The notes: generated by a model not told the origin, from the letters alone. 64,000 nucleotides of DNA from Amycolatopsis nigrescens CSC17Ta-90 (GCF_000384315.1 NZ_ARVW01000001.1:8787001-8851000); one strand, 5' to 3'; positions 9,701 through 17,448 are shown, counted from the stretch's first letter. Made by a program: numbers and translations.

Positions 9701-9808
9701 GACGATGGCGATCGGGTCGCGGGGCTCACAGGGATCACCGGGAGCACGACCGCCCCGCCGGCGATCTTCCTTGGACTCACTGGCATCCGGTGCACTGTTC
9801 ACGATCAT
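6728..9808 (-). CDS. Stand-alone type I polyketide synthase, KS-AT-ACP
   Basis: The 1026-residue protein has one minimal module. The ketosynthase (about 30-455) carries the full triad: Cys201 in EAACATSL, His337 in EAHGPGT and His377 in KSNLGHT. The acyltransferase (about 558-860) has the nucleophile Ser649 in GHSMGE and the specificity motif YASH at 749-752, which by the usual rule points to methylmalonyl-CoA. The carrier domain (about 940-1015) has Ser977 in LDSL for phosphopantetheine. There is no ketoreductase, dehydratase, enoylreductase or thioesterase, and no obvious docking helix. It would perform one extension without reduction, or act iteratively or with partners elsewhere. GGGGAGA precedes the ATG. 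Membership in the neighbouring cluster is possible but unproven. Confidence 0.92.
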   Translation of the reverse strand: MIVNSAPDASESKEDRRRGGRAPGDPCEPRDPIAIVGAACRLPGAAGVNEFWEILAEGRDAVTEVPPERFDVDRWYDPEPGRAGGIVSRAGGFVDDIDRFDAAFFGISAHAAVRLDPQQRLLMALAWEALEDAGATPESLAGTRTGVYTGCVSSGYWDLLRQAGLVDLHAAMGVELGGTTAGQLSYQLDLRGPSLGVEAACATSLLAVHLACRAIWSGEIDKAIVGGSNLLLAPDLYFSLSEAEMLSPRGRCRFGDAGADGYVRSEGAVVLLLKPLADALAAGDRVHATILGTAAVNNGRSGGTMIAPGIEGQSEMLRAAYADAGISPGEVDYVEAHGPGTPTGDHIELTALGRVLGENRPAGRRCLLGSAKSNLGHTEVAAGIVGLLKTALALRHRRIPATLHVGEPNPVLTRGDMPVELAVEPRHWPERGRPGIAGVSAFGLTGTNVHVVLGEAPAVARRASAPEPAGYLLALSARSPEALHSMASDYRGLLETVTQQEELADLCFSAGARRAHHEHRLAVTGPDRQSLVDGLRSFVAREHSDAVSVSRTSATAAPHVVFVFPGQGSQWAGMGRELLATNPVFAKRMGECADAIEAELGWSLIPLLENGTVLSTVDQIQPALWAMQVALAALWREAGVEPALVIGHSMGEIAAAVTSGALSVVDAAAVVCRRSALLAGQREPGAMWAVQLGERDARRAIGRHSGQVAVGVLNSDQSTVLSGEPDALDEIVDSLRGRHVFCRQVQVDYASHSPRVDSLRDPLIASLASVRPREAEVPMHSTAYDRLITGSELGARYWMDNLRLPVRFGAAVRTALAGRRDTLFVEISPHPVLLTAIDDGVEASGATAAAIGSLWRDLPESEALLSALGSAYTRGCAPRWQVLYPDGRFVPPPAYPWSTKQFWVSAGAPGFPDAPGPVRQPLAAPEAGPAGGAAVVDEVDAVDEVVRQLTRQVAAVLATSPEDIDSAAPLTVAGLDSLLAAKLRRRIEWELDVRIGVGELLGARSLLELANDLADRKSAGRPVLQH

Positions 9809-9928
9809 TCTCTCCCCAAAATCGGCCGGAACATGGCAGCTGATGTGCGCCTGGGACTTTGTGGCTCTGGCGCGGCATCGGTCAACCGGAAACTAACGGA
9901 GTCCCCGGAAATCGGGTCTCGTCGGACA

Positions 9929-10753
9929 TCAACAACCGCGAGAGTGACCAACCGACTCCACTGGGATATGGAAAACAATCCCGCACGGCGCTATCTCCGG
10001 AGTGTGCATCGGCACGATCCGCAGCGTCCGGTCCGCCCGGCCCGGCAACTGGAAGCGCCGGATTCGGGATCGGTGTTCCTGCACATGGTGGTCGTTCCAC
10101 CAGCGCGTGAAATCGGGGCTCAGCCCGTCGAGTTCGGCGACGAGGCTGCGCAGCCGTTCATCCTCCGGCCACTTGCCGGCTTCCGCCCGCCAGCGCGCGA
10201 TGACGTCCCTGGTGTCGTTCTCCCAGTCGGGCAGCCGCTTTTTCGCCACCTCCGTGGTCAGCATCCAGCGCAGGAGATTACGTTCCGCCTTCGGATAACG
10301 GGACCAGTCGTCGTACCATTCGGCGGACGCTTTGTTCCAGGCGATCAGGTCGCAATACTGGTTGGTGGCGTAGACCGGATAGCTGCTCTGCGCGGTCACC
10401 CCGACCAGCTGGTCGACCAGATCCTGCACGGGCAGGTCGAGGCGCAGCGGTCGCGGGTTCACCACCTGACCGTGCGCGAGCAGGTGCACGTAGCGGCGTT
10501 CGTCCTCGGACAGGCCGAGCACCCTGGCCAGACTGTCCAGCACTTCGGGGGAAGGTCGAATGTCCCGGCCCTGTTCCAGGTAGGTGTACCAGGTCGGGCT
10601 CAATCCAGCGAGCACCGCGACCTCTTCGCGCCGCAGCCCCCTGGTGCGCCGGCGCGGCCCGGTCGGCAGCCCGACTTCGGCGGGGGTGATCCGCTCGCGA
10701 CGGCTGCGCAGAAACCGTCCGAGCTCCTCTCTGTTGGTGTTGTCCCCAGCCAC
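9929..10753 (-). CDS. XRE-type regulator with MmyB-like ligand domain
   Basis: This 274-residue protein starts at a GTG. An N-terminal helix-turn-helix (RTRGLRREEVAVLAGLSPTWYTYLEQGRD, about 36-64) is followed by an MmyB/MltR-type ligand-binding domain (YPVYATNQYCDLIAWNKAS, RNLLRWML, FTRWWNDHHV). This is the common two-domain layout of actinobacterial regulators of nearby metabolic genes. The last ~20 residues (from about MHTPEIAPC) do not look like the usual end of the domain, so the C-terminus may be altered. It is upstream of, and on the same strand as, the polyketide synthase gene (120 bp gap) and may control it. Confidence 0.88.
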   Translation of the reverse strand: MAGDNTNREELGRFLRSRRERITPAEVGLPTGPRRRTRGLRREEVAVLAGLSPTWYTYLEQGRDIRPSPEVLDSLARVLGLSEDERRYVHLLAHGQVVNPRPLRLDLPVQDLVDQLVGVTAQSSYPVYATNQYCDLIAWNKASAEWYDDWSRYPKAERNLLRWMLTTEVAKKRLPDWENDTRDVIARWRAEAGKWPEDERLRSLVAELDGLSPDFTRWWNDHHVQEHRSRIRRFQLPGRADRTLRIVPMHTPEIAPCGIVFHIPVESVGHSRGC

Positions 10754-11064
10754 GACGACCCGGCCTCGCTAGTTCGGAGAATCGGGGCAGGCCCGCCGCG
10801 TTGTGGGGATCACCGGGCGATTCTAAGCGCAGAACAGACGAATTTCCATAGCTCCCAGTGATAGCCACCCCAGACTGCCTCCGGTAAATAGGGGATCTGT
10901 TGCTCCGAACAGGCTAACCCTCTCTCGGAAAGGAATTCGAAAGGTAACTAACCAACATCAGGCTGGTACCGGCAATACCACCACAAGTGCGTACTGGGCG
11001 GTTCCGGCTTGCCGGGTGATGCTCATACCCGAGCGGATATGCCGAGCGGGGAGGAGGTACCGGG
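10754..11064. other. Intergenic region, divergent promoters
   Basis: This is the longest gene-free stretch in the window (311 bp), lying between the XRE regulator gene and the membrane protein gene. I see no convincing small gene. Its base composition is less GC-rich than the neighbours, with several A/T patches, as expected of promoters. It contains a pair of 7-mers, GGAAAGG and CGAAAGG, 11 bp apart (10927-10944), and a strong ribosome site GGGGAGGAGG before the gene at 11065. Confidence 0.5.
10927..10944 (+). promoter_or_regulatory. Candidate SARP-type direct repeat
   Basis: GGAAAGG-aatt-CGAAAGG is a direct repeat of seven bases with an 11-bp period, the geometry used by SARP activators. 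It sits about 120 bp upstream of the membrane protein gene that heads the unit ending with the SARP gene. A TAACTA hexamer follows at once. This is a weak prediction from geometry alone. Confidence 0.35.
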
Positions 11065-12054
11065 ATGCGGCAGGTGCTCGTCGTCGGTGCAGGGTGCCTG
11101 GTCCAGTTCGCGGTGCTGCTGAGTGTGCTGCGTACGCTTTTCTGCCCTCGCGGGCTGACTTCGCGGGTGGCTTCGCACGCGGTGAAGGCCGTCGCACTGG
11201 TCAGCCTGCCGATCGCGCGCCGCATTCCGTGGCACGGCGGCCAGCGCCTGATGGACCTGTGCGCCCCGCTGGGCCTGTGCGTGATGCTCTTCGGCTGGCT
11301 GACCGGCCTGGCACTGGGCGCGGTGCTGATGGCGGCCGCCTTCGACCCCTCGCTGCGGGCCCCGGGGCCGTTCCTGCTGTTCGAGCGGCCCGGCTGGGTT
11401 CCGCTCGCACTGACGGTGGTGGCCGCCGCAATGGTGGCGCTGGCGCTGACGACCTTCTGCGTCTACCTGATCGGCTACCTCGAAGCGCTGGAGCGGCGGG
11501 AGCGGCTGGTGCTGCGGCTCGGCATGCGCTCGGCACGGATACCGGACGCCGAGGGCATGCTCGCCGACTGCCTCCGCTGCGGCTCGCGGGACGGCCTGGA
11601 CCAGCGGTTCGCGGAATGGGCGGGCTGGCTGTCCGAACTGCACCGAAGCCACCAGCGGTTTCCCGGACTGCTGTACCACCGGCCGAACGGCGAGCTGCCG
11701 TGGACGCGAGCAGCGGTGATCGTGATGGACGCGGCGGCCTTGGTGGAGGCGGTGTCGCCGGCATGGGCACCGCCGCACACCCGGGTCCTGCTCGACTCCG
11801 GAATGGCCTGCCTGCAGCAGCTCGCGAGCCTGGCCGGCGTGGTCGTGCCGGCCACCGAGGTCAGCCTCCAGGGCCGGGAGGAATGGGCGTTCGGGGACAG
11901 CGTGCGACACGCCACCGCCTCCGGCCTGCCGCCGGAACGCGAACCCGGTGAGGCGTGGGAGGCCTTCCAGTTCAGCCGAATCCGATACGCGCCCTACGCC
12001 GCGATGCTCGGCGCGCGCCTGCTGCTCCAGCCCGACGCCGGGCCGGGGCGCTGA
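11065..12054 (+). CDS. Membrane protein of unknown function
   Basis: The 329-residue protein has hydrophobic segments at about 5-25, 68-95 and 112-135, then a mostly soluble region of nearly 190 residues containing ELHRSHQRFPGLLYHRPNGELPWTRAAV. The order (one N-terminal anchor, a short amphipathic stretch, two close helices, a large cytoplasmic tail) recalls small ion-channel-like proteins, but I see no selectivity-filter motif and assign no function. GGGGAGGAGG precedes the ATG. It is 48 bp upstream of the transposase-like gene and probably co-transcribed with it and with the SARP gene. Confidence 0.75.
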   Translation: MRQVLVVGAGCLVQFAVLLSVLRTLFCPRGLTSRVASHAVKAVALVSLPIARRIPWHGGQRLMDLCAPLGLCVMLFGWLTGLALGAVLMAAAFDPSLRAPGPFLLFERPGWVPLALTVVAAAMVALALTTFCVYLIGYLEALERRERLVLRLGMRSARIPDAEGMLADCLRCGSRDGLDQRFAEWAGWLSELHRSHQRFPGLLYHRPNGELPWTRAAVIVMDAAALVEAVSPAWAPPHTRVLLDSGMACLQQLASLAGVVVPATEVSLQGREEWAFGDSVRHATASGLPPEREPGEAWEAFQFSRIRYAPYAAMLGARLLLQPDAGPGR

Positions 12055-12102
12055 CCACGGCATCGCGGGTGCCGGCCAGTCCACTTTTCGAACCGATGGG
12101 GA

Positions 12103-13212
12103 ATGACCATGGATCGCATCCGCCCGATGGCCGGCGTCCCCGGCCGTACCGACGACCTGTCCCGGTACTGCCAGGAGATCTTCTACTCGCTCAGGCGGGC
12201 AGACCAGCGCCGCTGGGCCGAGGTCTACCTGCGCGGCCTGCTCTTCCTGCCCGGCCGCAAGTCGATCCGGCGGATCTCCGATGAGGTCGTCGGCCGCCGT
12301 GCCGAGCAGAGCCTGCAGCAGTTCGTCAACCAGAGCCCGTGGCGATGGGAGCCGGTCCGGCGCGAACTGGCGCTCCGCGCCGACGCGGTGCTGCGGCCCC
12401 GCGCCTGGGTCGCCGAAGAGGTGGTCTTCCCGAAATACGGGAACAACTCGGTCGGCGTCGCCAACCAGCGGTCCTGGTCGTTGCGGCGCACGCTGAACTG
12501 CCAGCTCGGGCTCGTGCTGTTCCTGCGCAACGACGAGTTCGCCTGTGCGGCCGACTGGCGGCTGATGCTGCCGAAGTCGTGGGAGCACGACACCGCGCGC
12601 CGGGCGCGGGCCGGGGTGCCCGAGCACGAACCGCACCGGCCCCGCTGGCGGCACCTGCTCGGCGTGATCGACGAGCTGACCGGCTACTGGGGGCTCACCC
12701 CGGCGCCGGTGCTGCTGGACGCCCGCGGCGAACGCTGGCTCGACCCGCTGCTGCACGGTTTCGAAGACCGGAAGATCTCTTACGCGGTCAGGGTTTCCGA
12801 ACGAGGCCCTGGCGGGTGGCGGCCTGTGCCACCCGGACCGTCGACCGGTACGCCATTCACCCTTTCCGGCGTGCTGGCCGGGACCTCGGCCGGAGCGCCA
12901 GCGCGCCGCTTCCTCCGCCCCCGGCGGCTGCTCGCCGAATGGTCGCCGGACCGGCGCCGGGTGGTCGCGGCCTGGCTGACCAACTTCGGGCCGGCGCGGC
13001 TGCCGGAGCTGATCGGGCTGGTGAAGCTCAAACCCACCGGCGAGCAGCTGACCGAGCTGCACGACGAGTTCGGCCTCCGGCACTTCGAAGGCCGGTCCTT
13101 CGCGGGCTGGCACCACCACGTGACGCTGGTCGCCGCCGCGCACACCTATCGGACCCTTCGCCGTGCCGAAGCGCACCGCGCCGAAACCACGCTGCTGCGC
13201 AGGAACGCGTAG
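12103..13212 (+). CDS. IS701-like transposase homologue, probably not an active transposase
   Basis: The 369-residue protein follows the IS701/DDE_5 transposase pattern: FVNQSPWRWEPVRREL, SVGVANQ...NCQLGLVLFL, a central LLDARGE (Asp near 206) and the C-terminal HFEGRSFAGWHHHVTL. The first catalytic aspartate region, usually DDTGFPK, here reads EEVVFPKYG (about 105-113), so the first Asp is Glu or lost. No terminal inverted repeats or target duplication are visible around it. It lies between a membrane protein gene and a SARP gene in the same direction. Homologues of this kind often accompany activator genes in actinobacterial clusters, so a domesticated DNA-binding role is plausible (inference). 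Confidence 0.75.
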   Translation: MTMDRIRPMAGVPGRTDDLSRYCQEIFYSLRRADQRRWAEVYLRGLLFLPGRKSIRRISDEVVGRRAEQSLQQFVNQSPWRWEPVRRELALRADAVLRPRAWVAEEVVFPKYGNNSVGVANQRSWSLRRTLNCQLGLVLFLRNDEFACAADWRLMLPKSWEHDTARRARAGVPEHEPHRPRWRHLLGVIDELTGYWGLTPAPVLLDARGERWLDPLLHGFEDRKISYAVRVSERGPGGWRPVPPGPSTGTPFTLSGVLAGTSAGAPARRFLRPRRLLAEWSPDRRRVVAAWLTNFGPARLPELIGLVKLKPTGEQLTELHDEFGLRHFEGRSFAGWHHHVTLVAAAHTYRTLRRAEAHRAETTLLRRNA

Positions 13213-13245
13213 CAGCCGCACCGCGACTCTGGGAGAGGCAAGGAG

Positions 13246-14163
13246 ATGGCCGCACAGTTCGAATTCAAGATACTGGGACCGCTGGAGGTGGAGCACGCGG
13301 GCCGGACCGTCGAACTGGGCGGACTCCGGCCGCGGATCCTGCTGACCATGCTGCTGCTGGAAGCGAACCACCCGGTTCCCTTCACGCGGTTGATCGACGC
13401 CATCTGGGGTGACGCGCCGCCCGCTTCGGCCAGAACCCAGGTGCGCATCTGCGTGTCCACCCTGCGGCGGCGGCTCGTGCTCGAAGGCATGCCTTGCCCG
13501 ATCGAGACCCACCACGTCGGCTATCTGCTCCGGGTCCCCGCGGCTTCCTCGGACTTCGGCCGGTTTCGCGAACTGGTGCGGCGGGGCAGAGCGGCCGCGG
13601 ATCGGAACCGCCATGGTGACGCGGTGGAGCTGCTGCGGGCCGCGCTCGGGCTGTGGCGCGGGCCGGTCGCGGCCGGGCTGGACAGCGAGCTGGTGCGCAC
13701 GCTGTCCACCAAACTGGCCGAGGAGCAGCTCACCGTGCTCGAAGAGCGGTTCGAACTGGAGCTGCGGCTGGGCCTGCACCGCCTGGTCGTCGGTGATCTC
13801 GCCGGCAGCGTCGCGGAGCATCCGTTCCGCGAGCGGCTCTGCGCCCAGCTGATGCTGGCGCTCTACCGATCCGGGCGTCAGGCGGAAGCGCTGGACGTCT
13901 TCCGGGTGACCCGGCGGCGCTTCGACGCCGAGCTCGGTATCGAGCCGGGCGGTGAGCTGCGCACGCTCGAACAGGCGATCCTCCGCGGTGAGCCCGGGCT
14001 GGCCAAGCCGGACTCGCCGGGCCCCGCGGCGCCGGACCGGACGCACCGGCCGGGACCCGACCTGGTCCGGCTGCGCCAGGTCGAAAGCGAGAACGCCCGG
14101 CTGCGCTCGGACCTGGCGATGTTCCGCGAAGCGGTGACGTCCTGGCTGGAAGTCCAGCGCTGA
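13246..14163 (+). CDS. SARP family transcriptional activator
   Basis: The 305-residue protein has the AfsR/DnrI/RedD layout: an OmpR-like winged helix (about 1-100; FKILGPLEVEHAGRTVELGG, ALW-type motif RLIDAIWGDAPP, RICVSTLRRRL), then the bacterial transcriptional activation domain (about 105-255; LWRGPVAAGL, HPFRERLCAQLMLALYRSGRQAEALDVFR). An unusual C-terminal tail of about 50 residues has a Pro-rich hinge and a leucine-spaced helix (LVRLRQVESENARLRSDLAMF) that could form a coiled coil. SARPs recruit RNA polymerase to cluster promoters, so this is the prime candidate pathway activator. The nsp and other 3,4-AHBA clusters also carry a SARP. Confidence 0.93.
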   Translation: MAAQFEFKILGPLEVEHAGRTVELGGLRPRILLTMLLLEANHPVPFTRLIDAIWGDAPPASARTQVRICVSTLRRRLVLEGMPCPIETHHVGYLLRVPAASSDFGRFRELVRRGRAAADRNRHGDAVELLRAALGLWRGPVAAGLDSELVRTLSTKLAEEQLTVLEERFELELRLGLHRLVVGDLAGSVAEHPFRERLCAQLMLALYRSGRQAEALDVFRVTRRRFDAELGIEPGGELRTLEQAILRGEPGLAKPDSPGPAAPDRTHRPGPDLVRLRQVESENARLRSDLAMFREAVTSWLEVQR

Positions 14164-14172
14164 AGCAGCGCC

Positions 14173-14206
14173 GATACCGCCCGGCCTCGCTCGGCCGGGC
14201 GGTATC
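14173..14206. terminator. Bidirectional terminator hairpin
   Basis: A perfect 14-bp stem (gataccgcccggcc and its complement) with loop tcgctc lies between the convergent SARP and amidotransferase genes. Confidence 0.8.
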
Positions 14207-14227
14207 AGCTGGGGTGCGCCCCGGGTT

Positions 14228-16078
14228 TCAGAGCGCGACGGTGACCCCGTAACCGCGGACCCAGGCGTTGAAGTCGACCAGCCGCTCCAGCACCGCCCTG
14301 CCGCTGTACGGGCCGCCGTAGCCGAACGAGCCCATCGGCTTGTCCAGCAGCTCGCGGATACCGGCCCGTGACGCGAACTCCAGCACCGGCGAGTCGCCGG
14401 TGACGAGCTTCCCGGCCTGCTCCCGCAGGTGCAGCTCGTAGTTTGAGTCCTGTGTGGACGGATACGGGCTTTTCTTGCGCCGCACCACCGACTGCGGCAG
14501 CAGGTCCGCGGTCGCGGCCCGGAGCAGGCTCTTCTCCCTGCCGTCGAAGGTCTTCATCGCCCACGGGGTGTTGAACACGTACTCGACCAGCCGGTGGTCG
14601 CAGAACGGCACCCGCACCTCCAGTCCCACCGCCATGCTCATCCGGTCCTTGCGGTCGAGCAGGAAGGTCATGAACCGGCTCAGATGCAGGTAGCCGACCT
14701 CGCGCATCTTGGCCTCGTGCCCCGCTTCGCCGTCAAGGCGCGGTGCCTCGTCGAGCGCATCTTCGTAGCGTTCCCGGACGTAGCCGGTGAGGTCCAGCCC
14801 TTCCCACAGCCCGATCTCGCGCAGGGCCGCCTTCCCGCCCGCCTTCTCGAACGGCGTGTGCCAGGGAAAGGTGCCGGAGTACACCGCCTCCGGATCGTGG
14901 AACTGGGTGTAGCCGCCGAACAGCTCGTCGGCGGACTCACCGGACAGTGCCACCGTGGAGAGCTCCCGCACCTTGCGGAACAGCAGGTAGAGCGAGTACT
15001 CCATGTCGCCGGTGACCACCGGCAGGTCCAGCGCCTGCAGGGTGGCCTTGCGCACCGCCGGATCAAGCAGTTCGGCGTTGTCGAGCAGCACATCGGTGTG
15101 TGCGGCGGCCAGGTGCTCGGCGACCTCGGTGACATAGGGCGTGTCCGGGTCCACCCACACCGCGTTGGGCCGGAAACGTTCGCTGTGCCCGGCGAAGTCG
15201 ACCGAGAAGGAGCGCACCGGGCCGGCGTCCTGGTCGAGCAGCGCCCTGGCCGCCAGCGCGGTGACGGCACTGGAGTCGAGCCCGCCGGAGAGCAGGCTGC
15301 ACAACGGGACGTCGGAGATCAGCTGGCGGCGCACGATGTCCTCGAGCAGCTCGCGGACGGTGGCCACGGTGGTGTCCAGGTCGTCGGTGTGCGGGCGGGC
15401 TTCCAGCTGCCAGTACCGCGTTTTGGCCAGGCCCCGGCGGGAGACGCGCACCAGATGCCCCGGCCGAACCTCGTGCATCCCGCGGAAGACCGCGTGTTCG
15501 GGGGTCATCACCACGCCGAAGATCTCCCGGAGGCCGTCCGCGTCCACCACCGGCTCGGCGAGCGGATTGGCGAAGATCGCCTTGGGCTCGGAGCCGAAGA
15601 GCACGCCGTCGGAGGTCGGGTAGTAGTACAGCGGTTTGACGCCCATCCGATCGCGGACCAGCAGCAGTTCCTCGGTGCGGGTGTCCCAGATCGCGAAGGC
15701 GTAGATGCCGTTGAGGTGCTCGACGAGCGCTTCACCCCATTCCAGGTACGCGTTGAGCACCACCTCGGTGTCGCTGCTCGTCCGGAAATCATGCCCGCGG
15801 CGGCGAAGCTCGGTGCGGAGCTCGCGGAAGTTGTAGACCTCGCCGGAGTAGGTGATCACCGCCGGCGTGTCCTCGCCGTGCCGCGCGAACATCGGCTGGC
15901 GGCCACCCTCGACGTCGATCACCGCCAGCCGCCGGTGGCCGAGCATCACGTGCGGCGCCAGCCACACCCCCTTGTCGTCCGGACCGCGGTAGGCCATGGT
16001 CTCGGTCATGGCCTCCGCGGTCTCCGCGTGTCGTGTCAGATCGTCTCCGAAGCTCACCCAGCCGGCGATGCCGCACAT
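14228..16078 (-). CDS. Asparagine-synthetase-like amidotransferase (NspN-like)
   Basis: The 616-residue protein is a full class B asparagine synthetase homologue. Cys2 is the glutaminase nucleophile (MCGIAGWVS). RGPDDKGVW, the variant YSGEVYNF (77-84; most synthetases have YNGEIYN) and RDRMGVKPLYY complete the N-terminal domain. The synthetase domain has the PP-loop SGGLDSS (264-270) and SGESADELFGGY. In the nsp pathway a protein of this family (NspN) amidates 3-amino-4-hydroxybenzoate to the benzamide. The gene is 19 bp downstream of the copper oxidase on the same strand, so that job fits better than making asparagine. AGAGGAC precedes the ATG. Lasso-peptide or beta-lactam synthetase roles are less likely, as no precursor gene is present. 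Confidence 0.88.
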   Translation of the reverse strand: MCGIAGWVSFGDDLTRHAETAEAMTETMAYRGPDDKGVWLAPHVMLGHRRLAVIDVEGGRQPMFARHGEDTPAVITYSGEVYNFRELRTELRRRGHDFRTSSDTEVVLNAYLEWGEALVEHLNGIYAFAIWDTRTEELLLVRDRMGVKPLYYYPTSDGVLFGSEPKAIFANPLAEPVVDADGLREIFGVVMTPEHAVFRGMHEVRPGHLVRVSRRGLAKTRYWQLEARPHTDDLDTTVATVRELLEDIVRRQLISDVPLCSLLSGGLDSSAVTALAARALLDQDAGPVRSFSVDFAGHSERFRPNAVWVDPDTPYVTEVAEHLAAAHTDVLLDNAELLDPAVRKATLQALDLPVVTGDMEYSLYLLFRKVRELSTVALSGESADELFGGYTQFHDPEAVYSGTFPWHTPFEKAGGKAALREIGLWEGLDLTGYVRERYEDALDEAPRLDGEAGHEAKMREVGYLHLSRFMTFLLDRKDRMSMAVGLEVRVPFCDHRLVEYVFNTPWAMKTFDGREKSLLRAATADLLPQSVVRRKKSPYPSTQDSNYELHLREQAGKLVTGDSPVLEFASRAGIRELLDKPMGSFGYGGPYSGRAVLERLVDFNAWVRGYGVTVAL

Positions 16079-16097
16079 CGGTAACCGTCCTCTTTGG

Positions 16098-17018
16098 TCA
16101 GTGGTAGGTGTAGAACTTGGTGTGGTCGAGCAGGTCGGCGGGCGACATCGTCTTCCACGGCGGAAGGATCGTGTGCAGGCTCGGCACGTCCGTGGTCTCT
16201 TCGGCCGGCAGGTAGTGCGGCACGTCCGGATGGCGCGCCTGCCACATCGCCCAGCACTTGTCGATGAAGCAGTGGTGCAGGAAGAAGACCGGGTCGTTCG
16301 GCGAGCCGATGTACATCATGTGGCCGCCGATCCACTGGTGGCCAGCCCCGTGCAGCTTGGTGGGACCGTCGTTGTCCTGCGGGAGCCGGGTGTAGCCCTC
16401 GAGATGGTTGCGGAAACTGTTGTACGGCGCGGTGCCGCCGGACTGGTAGCTCCACGGCGGGCAGTCGTAGACCGGCAGCGCCATGGTGTCTTCGAGCTCC
16501 CGCGGCGGGGAGAGGATCTGGCCGCTCTGCCCGAGCGCGCGCACCAGGTAGTCCCGGTCGTCGGCGGTGTAGTGGCCGTTGAGCGCCGGCGGCTCCGAGC
16601 CGACCGGAACCACGCTGATGTTGAGCCGCCAGCCGTTGCGGCGGGCGAACGGCCCGGTGGTGACCTGCCCGTCGCCGGGCCTGCCGGTGCCGCCCATGAA
16701 CTCCGGTGCCCACAGCGGCGAGGACTGGGACTGGTCGGTGGTCCAGTCCCAGTACGGGATCGTCACCGACGGATCGACCCGCTGCAGCTCGCGTTCCAGT
16801 TCGAGCAGGTACTGCCGGTGCCAGGGAAAGAAGCCGGGGTTGACGTGCCCGATCCTGGCGCCGGTGTCCTTGTCGAGGTAGTCGCCGGAGTTCATGATGA
16901 TGTGGATCTTGACCAGCTCGTCGTAGAACCCGGACCGCTTGACCGCCAGTATCGCGTGGACGAACCGGCGCTTCTCCTCGGCCGTCATCGCGAGATGGTT
17001 CTTGCGGACGTAGACCAT
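16098..17018 (-). CDS. Tyrosinase-family copper oxidase (GriF/NspF-like o-aminophenol oxidase)
   Basis: The 306-residue protein has both type-3 copper sites. CuA: His39, His58 and His67 ([16 protein letters not shown]). CuB: His223, His227 and His249 ([19 protein letters not shown]). The CuB spacing (4 and 22) is identical to that of Streptomyces MelC2. The start is the ATG at 17018 preceded by GGGAGGAAG; a longer upstream frame overlaps the chaperone gene. Context argues against melanin synthesis and for oxidation of an o-aminophenol, as GriF (phenoxazinone formation) or NspF (C-nitrosation) do. It follows its chaperone gene by 26 bp. It has no signal of its own and may leave the cell with the Tat-type partner, as in the mel system. 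Confidence 0.9.
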   Translation of the reverse strand: MVYVRKNHLAMTAEEKRRFVHAILAVKRSGFYDELVKIHIIMNSGDYLDKDTGARIGHVNPGFFPWHRQYLLELERELQRVDPSVTIPYWDWTTDQSQSSPLWAPEFMGGTGRPGDGQVTTGPFARRNGWRLNISVVPVGSEPPALNGHYTADDRDYLVRALGQSGQILSPPRELEDTMALPVYDCPPWSYQSGGTAPYNSFRNHLEGYTRLPQDNDGPTKLHGAGHQWIGGHMMYIGSPNDPVFFLHHCFIDKCWAMWQARHPDVPHYLPAEETTDVPSLHTILPPWKTMSPADLLDHTKFYTYH

Positions 17019-17044
17019 TTCGTTCTTCCTCCCGGTGCCCCATC

Positions 17045-17395
17045 TCAGACGTGGTGTCCCCGCGTGGGAAGCAGGTTCGCGCCGCGCAGCTCGTCGACCG
17101 CCCTGCGGGCCGCGAGCAGCGGGGACTCGGCCATCTCGTAGTGGCACAGGGCGCTGAGGTAGGCGGTTTCGCCGTACTTCATCAGGTGCAGCGGCCGGCC
17201 GTCGATGCTGACCGCGAGATCCCCGTCCCGGCCGCTGACCCAGATCTCGCGGCCGCGGTAGGTCTCGGTGTACCCGTCGCCGCCGCCAGCCGCGGACACG
17301 GCCCTGCCGAGCGCGACGCCGCCGGCCGCGGTCAGGCCGGCAGTCGCGGTCCCGACGACCGCGACCTTGAGCACTTCTCGCCTGTTCATCGTCAT
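17045..17395 (-). CDS. MelC1-like tyrosinase copper chaperone (caddie protein)
   Basis: The 116-residue protein starts at 17395 (GGAG about 10 bases upstream; a second ATG lies at 17389). It has a twin-arginine-like signal ([12 protein letters not shown], then a hydrophobic Ala/Gly helix). The mature domain carries the MelC1 hallmarks: [17 protein letters not shown] (His70, Met72), LSALCHYE (His85) and [10 protein letters not shown]. MelC1 proteins deliver copper to the active site and export the oxidase. It stands first in a minus-strand unit with the copper oxidase and amidotransferase genes. A regulatory motif copy (17449-17473) lies upstream, pointing at it. Confidence 0.9.
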   Translation of the reverse strand: MTMNRREVLKVAVVGTATAGLTAAGGVALGRAVSAAGGGDGYTETYRGREIWVSGRDGDLAVSIDGRPLHLMKYGETAYLSALCHYEMAESPLLAARRAVDELRGANLLPTRGHHV

Positions 17396-17448
17396 CGCAA
17401 CGTCACTCCTTCTTCCGGGACACCGTTGCCGGTTCACCGTGCGCGGGG

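Noticed and set aside
12103..13212. Complete insertion sequence
   Set aside because: The protein resembles IS701 transposases, but no terminal inverted repeats or target duplications flank it and the first catalytic aspartate is changed. It is reported as a domesticated homologue.
11023..14046. 1007-codon minus-strand frame opposite the membrane protein, transposase-like and SARP genes
   Set aside because: A shadow frame; the plus-strand genes have clear domains, starts and ribosome sites.
16098..17395. Melanin (melC1-melC2) operon
   Set aside because: The protein pair is of the mel type, but co-transcription with an amidotransferase and the nearby griH/griI/aspartokinase genes favours an o-aminophenol oxidase. 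Melanin formation cannot be fully excluded by sequence.
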